Assembly: GCF_000208745.1 (NCBI RefSeq)
Contig: NC_030854.1
Coordinates: 36,556,917 to 36,620,916, forward strand
Direction of reading: 5' to 3'
DNA from: Theobroma cacao
Lineage: Eukaryota; Streptophyta; Magnoliopsida; Malvales; Malvaceae
Length of the DNA stretch: 64,000 nucleotides
The position numbers were made by a program, and so were the translations under genes. How positions within the stretch are numbered: position 1 is the stretch's first letter; each line of letters begins with the position of its first letter. A model generated the notes under the pieces. It saw only the letters and a program-made list of their open reading frames with translations. It was not told where the DNA came from and did not search any database. Shown in pieces: positions 11,881 through 23,261 of the stretch.

Positions 11881-14800
11881 TGACGTTAGGGAGTTGTGAA
11901 GACACTAATCGTGGTGACGTTAGAAACCCCACTAAGGTAAGCACCAATCTTGACAAAGTTGGAAACTCCACTGAGGTGAATAATGGTCAAAATCTCACTT
12001 TGGTTGGCCAAATCAAAGATACTAAAATCTCTTACTCTTCTGAAAAGAGCCTAGAGAAAACAAGCACTCCTGTTTACTAAAGAAAATATTCTTTATTAAT
12101 TTTCAACTTGAATATATCTAACGATAAAGCCAATAGGGCTTTATATAACTATTCCTAAAGAGAGAGTTTTCTAACTTTTCAACGTGAGATTATTACAATT
12201 CCTAAGTAAATAAATAAATAAGGAAATAACCTAACCTAAACTTCTTTTGAGTACAAGTAAAGTAAAAGATAACATAGTCTAAGCTAACTTAATGCGCAAG
12301 TAACCTAAGTAATATATACCTGTATCATTCTCCCTAGATTGGAGAAAAATCACCTTCAAGATCCATGTCTTCTTCATTTTCCCCATAGTAAGGAGAGAGA
12401 TCAACTACATTAAAGGTAAAAAAAAACTTCATAATCTCCAAGAAGTTTGATCTTGTCAGCATTCTCATTGATACGTTTCAAGACTCGAAATGGTCCATCG
12501 GCTTAAGGAGATAATTTTGTACGAGATTTAAGAAAACGTTCTTTCCTTAAGTGAATCCACACTAAGTCTCATTCTTTAAAACTAGCTGGCTTTTTGTGCT
12601 TGTTGGCTTACTTTTGAAATTTGGCAGTTTGACAAAAAATCTTCTCTAAAACTTCTTCATGAAGCTTATTTATTTGCTTAGCACGTTCTTCAGCATCAAC
12701 ACTAAATTCACGAGTAATTGGTAACATAGAAAGGTCTACGGGACTAAGAGGGCGCTTTCCATACACTACTTTGAATGGACATCTTCTAGTGGTTTGGGTC
12801 ACAGAATTATTGTAAGAAAATTCTACTTGCGCTAACACAAGATCCCATTAGCAAATGTGTTTACTCACAAAGCTTCTTAATAAGTTTCATAAACTTTTGT
12901 TGTCCCTTTCTATTTGACCATCCATTTGCGGGTGAGTTGCTTAACTATTTTACAAGTAAGACCCCATTTTTCTCCAAAGAGTTCGGTAGAAATGACTCAT
13001 GAACTTCACATCTCGGTCTGAAGTTATGGTTTTTGGAATTCCATGGAGATGTACAATTTCTTTGAAATACAAATCAGCTGTGTGAGAAGCATCATCTGTT
13101 TTATGGCATGGCACAAAGTAAGCCATTTTAGAAAATTTGTCGATGACCACCATTACAGAGTCTTTTTCTCTTTGGGTCCTTGACAAACCCAAAACAAAAT
13201 CCATATTCACATCTACCCAAAAAGCTTCAGGAATGGATAATGGTTTATACGTACTAGTGTTTTGATTTCCAAGCTTGGCAATGTGGTGAATACAACACCT
13301 TTGAATATGTCGAAAGACATCTTGTTCCACCATAGGCCAATAAATTTTTCTTTCATAAGAGCCAATGTTTTGTCTCTCCCAAAGTATCCAGCTAATCCTC
13401 CATTATGAGCTTCCTAAATAATGGATTAGCATAGAGAACATTAAGGAATGCACAATTGGTTATCTTTGAAAAGATATCCTCGTTGTTGGTGAAATTATCG
13501 ATAAGGATGTTGAGAATTGGATTTCCATATCTCTCTAAATTCAAGATTTTTCTCATACAATTCTTTCACAATTTCAAAACTGACAACCTTGAATTGTAAG
13601 GTAGAGAGAAGAGTAAGGTGACGGCTTAAAGCATCAGCTACCTTGTTTTGCACACCTGACTTGTGCTTGAGGAGAATTGGAAAGGCTTGAAGAAACTTAC
13701 TCCAAGCTACATGTCGATGATTAAGCTTGTGTTGTGAGTTGAGATGTTTGAGGGCTTTGTGGTCAGAAAATAAAATGAATTCCTTCGGCAACAAATAGTG
13801 GCTCTAATGGTCCAAGGCTCGAATAACGACATAAAACTCTTTATCATACGTTGAGTATTTCAACTTTGCATCATTGAGTTTCTCACTAAAAAAGACAATT
13901 GGTCGTCCCTCTTGAGATAGAACAACATCGATACCTACATTGGAGGCATCACAATTAACTTCAAACACCAAATCAAAATTCGAAAGTGTAAGCAAGGGAG
14001 CCTTAGTAATCCTTTCTTTCAATTCCTCAAAGCTATGTTGTGCCTTGATACTCCATATAAAACTATGTCGCTTGAGGCATTCAATAAGTGGGGCAGCAAT
14101 AGAATCAAAATTTTTGATGAAATGTCGGTAAAAAGAGGTCAATCCACGAAAGCTTCGAACGTGATAAAGTGACTTCAAAACTGGCCAATTGATAATAGCA
14201 TCAACTTTGCTTTGGTCCACTTCAATTCCTTGGCTTGACACAACATATCCTGAAAAGATAACTTTATTTGTCATAAATTCGCACTTCTTCAACTTAGCAA
14301 AAAGCTTTTGCTCTCGAAGTACTTCAAAGATCTACCATAAATGTTCCAAATACTCCTTTTGACTTTTATTATACACCAAAATATCATTAAAATAAACCAC
14401 AACAAACTTCCCAATAAAAAGGTGGAATACTTGGTTCATTAGGAGCATAAAGGTGTTGGGTGCATTAAAAAGGCCAAATGGCATAACTATCCATTCATAT
14501 TACCCATCACAAGTTTTAGATGCAGTTTTCCATTCATTTCCAAGTCACATTCGAATTTAATGATATCCATTCTTCAAATTGATCTTTGAAAATGCACTAG
14601 AACCAACTAATTGATCAAGCATCTCATCCAATTGAGGAATAGGAAAATGATACTTGATTGTAATCTATTTATGCTACAACTATCCACAAATATCCTTAAT
14701 AAACCATCTTTCTTTAACAAAGTTGGGCAAACACAAAGACTTTTACTTTTCACGTACTAGACCTTTCTGTAACAACTCCTCAACTTGTCTTTGTACCATC

Positions 14801-15798
14801 AAGGACTTATTTTATGCATAATGAACATCAATTTCCTCTATCTCCTTATCATATTCCTCATAAACTAGTTCTAATTCTTTCCAATCCAAATAATCCTCCA
14901 CATGTAACTTCCCATGAGAATCGAGTATGTCAATTTTGACTTCTCCACCATTTAAATCAAGGGAGTGTAGTAACCGATCCTCCAATCCAACTCTTGTTAC
15001 GTAATTTACAGGTCCATCTTCATCACTGGGATTACTGTTGTTGATTTGAGCAGCATTACGTCTTATGAGTTGCTCTTATAATTCTTGAATTTGACAACGT
15101 AATTCCTCAACACGATCTCATGATCAATTCTATGATGATTTTGGTGTATGACTGTATTTTGTTGGTTAAACAAGGAATGGCAATTGTCGTAGTTATAAAG
15201 TGGTGATGACAATGTGGTGATGCAGAAAAAAATGATGACAGAACTATAAAACAATAAACAAACAAAATTACCCAAACAAAAAGAGTCGAAACCCTTATAG
15301 CAAACCCGAACTACACAACGAACAATAATATTCCCGTTCTGATACCAAACTGAAGTCGAGGTATTGTGAAAACACCAATTGTGATAAGGTTAGAAACCCT
15401 TCTACAGTGAACACCAATCTTGGCGAGGTTAGAAAACCTTACTAAGGTGAATAATGGCCAAAATCTCACTTTGGTTGGTCAAACTAAAGATACTAAAATC
15501 TTTTAGTCTTTAGAAAAGAGCCTAGAGAAAATAAGCACTCCTACTTATTAAAGAAAATATTATTTGTTAATTCTCAACTTCTATTATGTTTAACAATTAA
15601 TCTAAGAGGGCTTTATATAACTATTCCTAAGGAAGAGAGTTTATTACTTTTCCTATGTGGGATTATTACAATTTCTAAATAAAAATAAATAAGAAAATAA
15701 TCCAATCTAAACTTTTTTTGAGTGCAAGTAAAGTAAAAAATAATTAAATCTAATCTAACTTAATGCACAAATAACCTAAATAATATACTCGTGTATCA
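11881..15798 (-). mobile_element. Degenerate Ty3/gypsy element lacking gag, minus strand
   Basis: The LTRs are 11881-12327 and 15351-15798, about 447 bp each and clearly homologous but diverged. The primer-binding site next to the right LTR, read on the minus strand, contains TGGTATCAGA (about 15339-15348). Coding runs on the minus strand from the RT (about 14840-14290) through RNase H and integrase to the C-terminal region ending near 12380. Only about 500 bp, without Gag or protease similarity, lies between RT and the primer-binding site, so gag-pro has been deleted. No matching 5-bp target duplication was found (AATTT left, ATATC right), which suggests decay or inter-element recombination. 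Confidence 0.85.
12608..14830 (-). pseudogene. Gypsy pol pseudogene: RT, RNase H, integrase
   Basis: In order on the minus strand: RT with the active-site motif reading YFNDIL (YxDD expected) at about 14385-14405; RT connection and RNase H (13804-14292, GIEVDQSKVDAI, FEVNCDASNVGID, FFSEKLNDAKLKYSTYDKE); the remainder of RNase H (13495-13794, FSDHKALKHL, VADALSRH); integrase core (12950-13333, DFVLGLSRTQ, DSVMVVIDKFSKMAYFVPCH, TSDRDVKFMSHFY); integrase C-terminal part (12608-12838, QVEFSYNNSV, PFKVVYGKRP). The stretches are in different frames with stops between them. Loss of the second catalytic Asp in RT shows it is inactive. Confidence 0.85.
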
Positions 15799-16000
15799 AT
15801 ATCAATATTAATTAGTATTATATATCTTATATTGACTAATCAGGATGGGATTGGTTCATTATCACTATCACAGAATTAATATATTTGATTAACCAAGTCA
15901 CTGACACAGATGCAATAGACATGTGACAAAGGATATAACCAAGTCATCCATAAAGGATGCATGCAATATTTTTCGCGTGATTTCTTTTGCTTGTTTGGCC
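15799..16000 (+). promoter_or_regulatory. Distal promoter block of the LRAT pseudogene
   Basis: About 200 bp aligns with 22709-22900 upstream of the orphan LRAT exon at 23045. Shared words include CTTATATTGACTAATCAGG, ATATTTGAT and ACAAAGGATATAACCAAGTC. The retention of this block upstream of two plus-strand LRAT copies indicates a duplicated promoter. Here it is cut by a solo LTR at 16006 and partly repeated at 17659-17755. Confidence 0.6.
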
Positions 16001-16005
16001 AAGTC

Positions 16006-17592
16006 TAATAACTCTATTATATAGATTTATCATAGGGTACTTTTTGGAGCATGAACTGTACTTATTCTTTTAATTTTCAGCATAGTCCTTAGCAAATTTT
16101 CATGCTTTTTAGGATAAGTTAACTCTTAGGATGTCTAGTGTCCTTTAGATAAATTTTAGCTTCATTTCTTTTCAAAAATCTCTTAAATCAACTTCTGACT
16201 ATTAGACCTCTTGATGTTGAAGGAATCTTGGAGCCGAAAGAGAAGCTGAAAGTGAGAATCATAACAACTCTACACGAGGCAGCTTGAAGGAGGAGAACAT
16301 GGTAGCAGAAAGCTCAAAGTGCAGCAGCAAAGATGTCCAGGCAGAGAGTTTCTCGCTGCAGCGAGAACAAGGCACAATGAGGTAGAAAGATCTTCGCTGC
16401 AGCGAGAATCCAATCTCGCTGTAGCAAAAATGAAGAACAGTGCAATGCCAGGTCAGCTTTTAGCTCACTGCAGTGAGATTCCAAACTCGCTGCAGCAAGA
16501 ACATGTTAGAAAAGAGGAATATTCTGGGCTCGAGATCCTAAGTCAAGGCTGAATAAGGAGGGGACTATAAATAGAATTTTTGCACAGAAAAAGAGGCAGA
16601 TCTGGGGGAGACACTTTGGGCAAGAAGAGGATGAAGCAAAAATGGAAAAAAAAAGAAGATTCAAGGGCTGGAGCTTGTAAAGCTACAACAAAACATCTCT
16701 CTCTCTCTAGATTTGAATATTTCTCTCTCTATCTCATTTTGTAAAACAATGCTCTTGTTTGCTGTATTGTGTTCTCTTCTTTGTAAAATGTTGAGCTAAA
16801 CTCATTAATCTAGGATTATGGTTAATTCTATTATGTAGTTTGGATATTGTTTGGTTGGTTGCTTAGTCTTAATGCAAATCTTGATGTTTACTCAAAGTTT
16901 GAATTGATTGTCCATATAATTGGTTGATCACTGATTAAATGTGCTTAAGTATTTAGATGACGCTTGAAAAAGTAATCTAAATTAGACCTAGACTTGAGTA
17001 AGGTGTGTTCAAAACACTTAAAAATGAATTTTAGTGCTTTGATGTGCAATTAGTTAGAAATACAACTAATTGTCACACTTAGTTAATTTGGAATTCTTTA
17101 GCTTAAAGAGCTTAAATTATTTGTCTCCTATAGACATATAGGGATGCAAATAGATTAAGCAAGTGTGTAATACCTCGATGGAGGATTACACATAACTTAA
17201 GATCCTAAACTAATATCAAATTCCATTAAGATTAAGTAACTAACCAAGCCCAAGTCTAAATGAAGTATTAGAGGACACCATAATCCTAGAACATTAGACC
17301 ATTGATTTTATTTCAATTTATCAATTGCATCACTTAGAGTAGACTTAGTTAATTAGATTACATTTTTTTAATCATAGTCAAAATTTATTGCTTGGATAAG
17401 ATTAGTTTGTGTTAATTTTGGTAGTTAACATCAAATATTAGATCAACTCCTTGAGGATCGACAACTCACTCATCACTTACTACTTGTTGCAACAGTGTAC
17501 ACTTACACGAAATCTTTGCTTGCAATTTGCATTAAATTTGAGCATATTCATATTGCATAAGCAAAAGATATAGATTTCTATAAAAGTCAACA
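16006..17592 (+). mobile_element. Solo LTR (gypsy-like, ~1.59 kb), TSD AAGTC
   Basis: The block starts TAATAACTCTATTATATAG and ends GTCAACA, with AAGTC flanking both sides (16001-16005 and 17593-17597). It belongs to the same family as 30853-32447, which starts TGATAACTCTGTTATATAG, so the first dinucleotide here has mutated from TG to TA. The 5' part holds several CTGCAG-centred palindromic modules (16345-16500). A CT microsatellite lies near 16697-16730. No internal coding region is present. The ends resemble Tat/Athila-type gypsy LTRs; that lineage call is inference. Confidence 0.75.
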
Positions 17593-17658
17593 AAGTCTAT
17601 AGTTGCTGCTCTTATATAATGTTTTCCACTCAAATGAATCTTCCATCTTAGAAGTTAT

Positions 17659-17820
17659 AGATGCAATAGACATGTGACAAAGGATATAACCAAGTCATCT
17701 ATAAAGGATGCATGCAATATTTTCCATGTGATTTCTTTTGCTTGTTTGGCCAAGTTTGTAGTTGCTGCTCCTATATAATATTTTCCACTAAAATGAATCT
17801 TCCATCTTAGAAGTTATAGG
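17659..17820 (+). promoter_or_regulatory. Second copy of the proximal LRAT pseudogene promoter
   Basis: This block repeats 15909-16005 plus 17598-17658, i.e. a tandem duplication whose first copy was split by the solo LTR. It includes the TATA-like sequence TATATAAT at 17772-17779, about 100 bp before the ancestral ATG position. The first copy has its own at 17613-17620. The orphan exon at 23045 has the equivalent at 22921-22928. Confidence 0.55.
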
Positions 17821-17874
17821 TTAGATTTCAGAGGTCTTACATAAATCAAGTAGAGAGACGACAATTTTTCAGAA

Positions 17875-18590
17875 ATAGAGAGGATCGAGTGACTATTTAC
17901 TCATAGAATAGACGCTCTAAACTCAAACCAGGAGATCATATATACGCCTATAGGTTCATTCGTCTTTACAGCCATCATGGTCCATTTTCTTTCTTTTTGA
18001 TTTTATTAATTGTACATTCTCTTTGTGGTTCAAGTATTATATGAGAAAATTTTAAACCATAAAGGTTCTTTCTAAACCTATCCAATTCACCTGATGCTTG
18101 TTCCAATGCATGCAGGAGTATATGTAGGTCAAGATCGTGTCATTCATTTCATCCAAACTAAAAGTAACAAGGGAGCCTCCAAGCAAACACCTCCTTGTGA
18201 AAGATGTGGATATCAGAAAAATGTGCACCTTGGAGTCATCAAAACCTACCTTGATTGCTTCCTATCACACCATCCTTTTCAAGTAAGTCGATTCATCTTT
18301 ACTAGTATGAAGAACACAAGTTTGACAAACTGGTGAAATTACCTGGCACCGGCAGCACTGTCGCTTTTTTTTTGCTTGAAAATGTTGTGGAGATTGCCAA
18401 AAAGTTCCATGAAAACAATAATTTCGGTGGCTATGACCTTTTCGGTAACAATTGTGAAGGTTTTGCAACATCCTGCAAAACCAGTCATCCTTTTAGTGAA
18501 CTGATTAAAAGTATTAAGAATACCCCTATAATTCAAGTCGTAGCACCAATCCTAGCTAAAGAGTTTGATAACTTAAAGTCATCTTCTTGA
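17875..18590 (+). pseudogene. LRAT-domain acyltransferase-like pseudogene
   Basis: Two exons are recognisable. Exon 1 (17875-17979) aligns with the open orphan exon 23045-23150, but its ATG is ATA, a CAA codon is TGA, and one base is missing near 17910. Donor GT is at 17980. Exon 2 starts after TGCAG at 18116 with GVYVGQDRVIHF, keeping the His of VIH, then PCERCG and an LDCF word in which the CxxC has become YLDC. A frameshift near 18260-18310 moves the rest to another frame (18333-18590), with ENVVEIAKKFHENNNFGGYD and the Cys motif NNCEGFATSCKTS (NCEDF in the intact copies). LRAT-family enzymes use His-His-Cys to transfer acyl groups from phospholipids. The lost start and frameshifts make this a pseudogene. 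Its promoter also carries a 1.6-kb solo LTR. Confidence 0.85.
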
Positions 18591-18626
18591 GGATTCTTTT
18601 ATTAAGGGGAAAACAAAGAAAAAAAG

Positions 18627-19174
18627 TGTTGGACATTTTCAAATAAAATATATGATTTCATATCAAAATAGAAGGAAAAATTGTAACTATTGGAAATTAA
18701 AAATTAAAAGAAAGGATATGTCTGTTAGAAATAAAAAGAAGAATAAGGAAAAGAGTCACATCTGTTGGAAAAGACCAACAAGAGCAACTCTTTTAAATAG
18801 ACACAAACAGTGTCTGTTGGGAACAGGCATCTAAGCCTATTAAAGAAGACCCTCTTTATCCAACAAAACATACATCATAAAATAAAAAACTTTCCTTCTT
18901 TTCTCAAAATTTCTCAAGTTTTCTTCTATACTATTTTTCTACAGAAAAATATTATAGAAGTTTGATAATCTTGTTATATTCCGGTGAGTGCTCAGCGGAT
19001 TGATTTCGTCAGTGCAAAACGTCATCAATCACTAGGCTTCATTGTATCTTCGAGGTTTATATGCTGATAACTCTTTTGCACACTACAACTAAGGGCGAAT
19101 AAAACCTTAAGGATAGTGGCATTGATACACGTCTTGAAGCCAATTTCTAAGTTTTTCAGTTAGGTGTTCTAACA
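18627..19174 (+). repeat. Probable 5' LTR of the truncated copia element
   Basis: 548 bp starting TGTTGG and ending CTAACA, immediately upstream of copia coding sequence. No 3' partner is seen because the element is truncated, so the boundaries rest on the terminal dinucleotides only. It begins 37 bp after the LRAT pseudogene stop codon. Confidence 0.5.
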
Positions 19175-19229
19175 ATCTTAAGGTTTTATTCCATTCCAAT
19201 AATAACTGCTGCAAGTGGAACACTAAGTG

Positions 19230-21556
19230 AATTGGCTTTTGACTTTATAAAATTGGACTAGTTTGATGGTGGCAACTTTCTAAGATGGCAAAAAAAGATG
19301 CATTTCCTACTATCAACCTTGAAAGTTGTCTATGTTTTGACTACACCTAGACTAAAAGAAGGAGAAAATGAGTCTGGTGCTACAACGAGAGAGAGGCAAA
19401 AATGGGACAATGCCGATTATATGTGCAAAGGTCACAGCTTGAATGGTTTGGTTGATGGCTTATTTGACACATACTAGAACGAGGCTACTGCAAAAGAATT
19501 GTGGGACAAATTGGAAGTCAGGTATATGACAGAAGATGCAACAAGAAAGAAATTTCTAGTTAGTCACTTTATTAATTATCAAATGGTTCTGGGTGTTCTA
19601 TTATAGAACAACTTCGAGAATTGAAAGAATGTTTAATCAGTTTAAACAATATAAAATGAAAATGGATGAAACTATCCTCCATTATAGACAAACTTCCTCC
19701 ATCATGGAAAGACTTTAAAAAAAGTCTGAAACACAAAAGGGAAGAAATAACTCTTGAGGCTTTGGTAAATCATCTTCGAATTGAAAAGGAATATAGGAAA
19801 CAAGAACAAGTTGTTGTTTTTGGTGAAGCCAAAGTACATGTTGTGGAGGAAGGACAGACCACTAAACCTGCTAAAAAGAAGTTCAAGCATATTGTTAATG
19901 GTCAGAAATTCAAAAGACAAAACAAAAGCACATGTTTCTATTGCGAAAAACCAGGGCATTTCAAGAATGAATGTCGATTATTGAAGAAGAAAAATAATTC
20001 TTCAAAAAGAAAAGCTTTTAACAATTTTATAGCCATGATTTCTGAAATCAATGTGCTTGAAGAAAATGATGCATGGTGGGTTGATTCAGGAGCAACAAAA
20101 CATGTGTGCAATGACAAGAGTCTTTTCAAGAATTTCGTACCAAGTGAGTGTGGAAATTTTCTATACATGGAAAATTCTTCTACAGCAATGATTAAAGGCA
20201 AAGGGACTATTGAACTTGAACTCACTTTTGGAAAAACTTTAACATTGAAAGATGTATACTATGCTCCAGAAGTTAGGAAAAATTTAGTGTTTGAAAGTCT
20301 ATTAAATAAGTTTGGCTTCAAGCTTGTATTTGAGGCAGATAAATTCATTTTGTCCAAAAGGGGAATTTTTGTTGAGAAAGGTTACATGTATGATGGAATG
20401 TTCAAATTAAATATTGTTAATAATAATAAGAATAAAATAGTTGTTTCTGCTTGTATGGTTGAATCTTCTTATTTATGGCATTATAGATTAGGACATTTAA
20501 ATTATAGAAGACTGGATGACATGTATAAAATGGACTTAATTCCAAAATTTAATCCAAATATTGATAAATGCAATACATGCATGCTAACAGAAATATTTTG
20601 TCACATTCATTAATGATTTCTCTAGACATTGCTATGTATATTTGTTGCATTCTAAAGATGAAATGCTTGATAAATTTAAGGTTTATAAATCAGAAGTTGA
20701 ATTACAATGTGAATCTTTTATCAAGTGTTTAAGATCGGATAAAGGTGGAGAATATTATAGTCCAAGTTATTTTGCCCCCACTGGAATAATCCATCATATT
20801 TCAGCACTTGACACACCGCAACATAATGGTGTAGCAGAAAGGAAGAATAGGGTCTTGATCGAAATGGTAAATGCTATGTTATCATATTCAGGTCTTTGAA
20901 AAAAGTTTTTGGGGAGAAGCTTTGTTAACAGCTTGTCACATATTAAATAGAGTTCCTAAAAAGGAAACTAAAATGACCTTATATGAGCAATGGAAGAAAA
21001 GGAAACCAAACCTTAGTTATATGAAGGTTTGGGGATGTAAAGTTGTAGTTAAAGTTCCAAAACCCAAAAGGAAGAAATTGGATGAAAAAGGAATAGAATG
21101 CATATTCATAGGATATGCACAACATAGTAAAGCATATGGGTTCATGGTAATTAAACCAAATGATTCAATTTCAGTCAATACTATTATTAAATCAAGAGAT
21201 GCAATATTTGATCAAAATAGATTCAAATCTATTTTAAGACAACTACAGCCACTACAATCAATTCAATCAAATGTCATTCCATTGGAACAAAATGAAAATA
21301 ATGATGAATCTAGACCAGAAATAAGGAAAAGCAAAAGGGCTAGAAAGGTAAAAGATTTTGGTCCAGACTTTTATATGTTCCTTATAGAAGGAACAGGAGA
21401 AAATATGGACAATAAGATTCCTTATTGTTTTAATTTAGAATCGAACCCTGTTACATATGACGAGGCAATGAAGTCTCAAGATTTTGCATTTTGGAAGGAA
21501 GCAATCAATGATAAGCTAGACTCAATAATGGGAAATAATACTTGGATTTTGGTTAT
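19230..21556 (+). pseudogene. Truncated Ty1/copia gag-pol pseudogene
   Basis: Gag starts near 19255 (FDGGNFLRWQKKMHFLLST), with a stop near 19476. The frame 19666-20613 carries Gag C-terminus (IDKLPPSWKDFKKSL), the zinc knuckle CFYCEKPGHFKNEC, an intact-looking protease motif WWVDSGATKHVC and the pre-integrase YLWHYRLGHLNYRRL. After a deletion/frameshift, integrase continues at 20642-20899 (CLRSDKGGEYY, DTPQHNGVAERKNR) and 20871-21550 (WGEALLTACHILNRVP, ECIFIGYAQHSKAYGF). It ends at the start of RT (AINDKLDSIMGNNTWIL). RT and RNase H are absent, being replaced by the LTR-like block that follows. The element is dead. Confidence 0.88.
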
Positions 21557-22260
21557 TCTGCATTTCTCACAATTTCCTTATTGTTTTAATTTTTCTTTCC
21601 TTCTTTCTTTTTTTCTTCTCTCTTTCCTTGGCCGGCGTTTCTTCTTCCCTCTCTCTCTTTTTCTTCTCCTCTTTTTCCCTTCCTTCTCGACTTTCCTTTT
21701 TCTCCTTTTTTCCTTTTTTTCTTTTCCTTTTCCTTTTCCTTCTCTTTCCCTTACTAGCCAAACCCACTGGCTTTCTCCCTTTTTTTATTATGCCTTTTTG
21801 TTGTGATTTTTTGATTTATTTTTTTTATTGTGGCTAGGGTAGTTGGCTAATAGAATTTTGGATTTTTTTTTTATTTGCTAGTTTCTACCATTTAAAGAAA
21901 ATGTGATTTTTTTTGTTGTTGATGGATCTAGTTTTTTTTTTGTTTCAAAAATCTCCCCCCCCCCCCCCCTCATGTATGAATTTCCCAATTTTTAAGAACC
22001 GGATTGTCCAAATTCTTGGACAATCTCAGGAGTGAAATCATGCTCTTCTGAGCATGATTTCACAAAACTCCTGGCAACAGGAGTCTTGGGGGTGGCAGTT
22101 GGAGGTGACTGGAGAGGGAGGCTGAGCAAATGTTCAGTCTTTTCCTTTCTCTGTTTCCCTCTTTTTTTTCTTTTTTTCTTTTTTTATTATATATTTATTA
22201 TTTATTTATTTTTTTGGTTAATTTTTATTATATATTTTTATTTGGGGGATAGGTGTCTAC
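21557..22260 (-). repeat. LTR-like block with polypyrimidine tract and hairpin cluster
   Basis: Read on the minus strand, the right edge starts TGTAGACACC, a common gypsy LTR start. The left end abuts the broken copia RT and cannot be placed exactly; no target duplication was found. It contains a long C/T tract (about 21580-21760), a run of C (about 21954-21969), three consecutive stem-loops (22002-22084) and an AT-rich tail. Frames through the C/T tract are composition artefacts. Confidence 0.4.
22002..22084. other. Cluster of three perfect stem-loops with an alternative pairing
   Basis: Stem 1: GATTGTCCAA with TTGGACAATC (22002-22025, loop ATTC). Stem 2: GTGAAATCATGCTC with GAGCATGATTTCAC (22032-22063, loop TTCT). 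Stem 3: ACTCCTG with CAGGAGT (22067-22084, loop GCAA). A second CAGGAGT at 22027-22033 could pair with the same ACTCCTG (22067-22073), enclosing stem 2 and excluding stem 3. It sits in an LTR-like block; function unknown. Confidence 0.7.
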
Positions 22261-22708
22261 ACTAAGCTACCATGCCATCCAAAATCTTTAAATGTTTACT
22301 AAAGATTTCAATTGACATGAAACATCAAGCTTGTGCAAAAAGTAGAAAAATAGGAAATTGTGAGAAATGGTCCTCCTCGTAAGTCCATTTCAGAAATAGC
22401 CTTCAATATAAAGTTAACTATTTTTACTCAATTTTAGTTATTAGATGACAAAAATACCCTTAAAAAATTTCAAACAAATTAAATGCTTTCAATTTTTCTG
22501 TCCCGCCATTCGTCTATTGTGCTTCAGCTTTCCCTAATTTTATCACCATCACCATCTCTTTTTGTTTGTCTCTCATCATTTTGCTAATACATAGATTAAA
22601 ACATACATATATAATCAGTTTAAGGAATTAAATATAGTGTAAGGTCTGAACATTAGCAATTTGCTGATCATTTTCGCACTTTATTGTGATTAGTTGTGAA
22701 TTATATAA

Positions 22709-23044
22709 TATCAATATTGATTGCTATTATATCTTATATTGACTAATCAGGCTGGGACATGAATATATGGTTCACTATCACTATCACTGAATTAATATAT
22801 TTGATCAACCAAGTCACTGATGCAGATGCACAGGACGTGTGACAAAGGATATAACCAAGTCATTGGTACAGGATGCATGCAATATTTTCCACGCGATTTC
22901 TTTTCCTTGTTTGCTGCTCCTATATAATGTTTTCCACTCAAACGAATCTTCCATTAACAAATAGTCTCAAAAGTTAAAGGTCAGATTTAGAGGTCTTACA
23001 TAAATCAGAGAGAAGAGAGAGATAAGAATTTGTAAGCTTCAGAA
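22709..23044 (+). promoter_or_regulatory. Promoter region of orphan LRAT exon (plus strand)
   Basis: Homologous to 15799-16000 plus 17659-17874. It carries TATATAAT at 22921-22928, about 117 bp before the ATG at 23045, and a conserved AAGGATATAACCAAGTCA word. It is not interrupted by a transposon here, unlike the pseudogene copy. Confidence 0.55.
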
Positions 23045-23150
23045 ATGGAGATAATCGAGCAACTGTTTACTCATGGAACAGACGGCTCTAGACTCAAACC
23101 AGAAGATCATATATACGCTTATAGGTTCATTCGTCTTTACCGCCATCAAG
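23045..23150 (+). pseudogene. Orphan LRAT first exon (plus strand)
   Basis: A 106-nt open exon from ATG 23045, ending phase 1 at a GT donor (23151). The peptide contains RLKPEDHIYAY and IRLYRHQG, where the His before QG is the first catalytic His of the LRAT fold. The intron resembles that of 17875-18590 up to about 23261, just before where the 3' splice site should be. There the sequence switches to an unrelated duplicated block. No exon 2 (VIH, NCEDF) follows on this strand, so it cannot make a full enzyme. Confidence 0.75.
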
Positions 23151-23261
23151 GTCCATTTTCTTTCTTTTTGATTTTATTAATTATACATTTTCTTTGTGGT
23201 TGAAGTATTATATGAAAGAAGTTGAAACCATAAAGGTTCTTTCTAAACCTATCAAATTCAG

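Noticed and set aside
18258..18290. Possible tiny intron (GTAAGT...ACTAG) restoring the pseudogene exon
   Set aside because: About 30 nt is too short for plant splicing, and exon 1 is already broken, so a frameshift is the simpler reading.
21567..21837. Open frames on both strands rich in Lys/Arg/Glu or Phe/Ser/Leu
   Set aside because: Produced by the polypyrimidine tract; composition artefacts.
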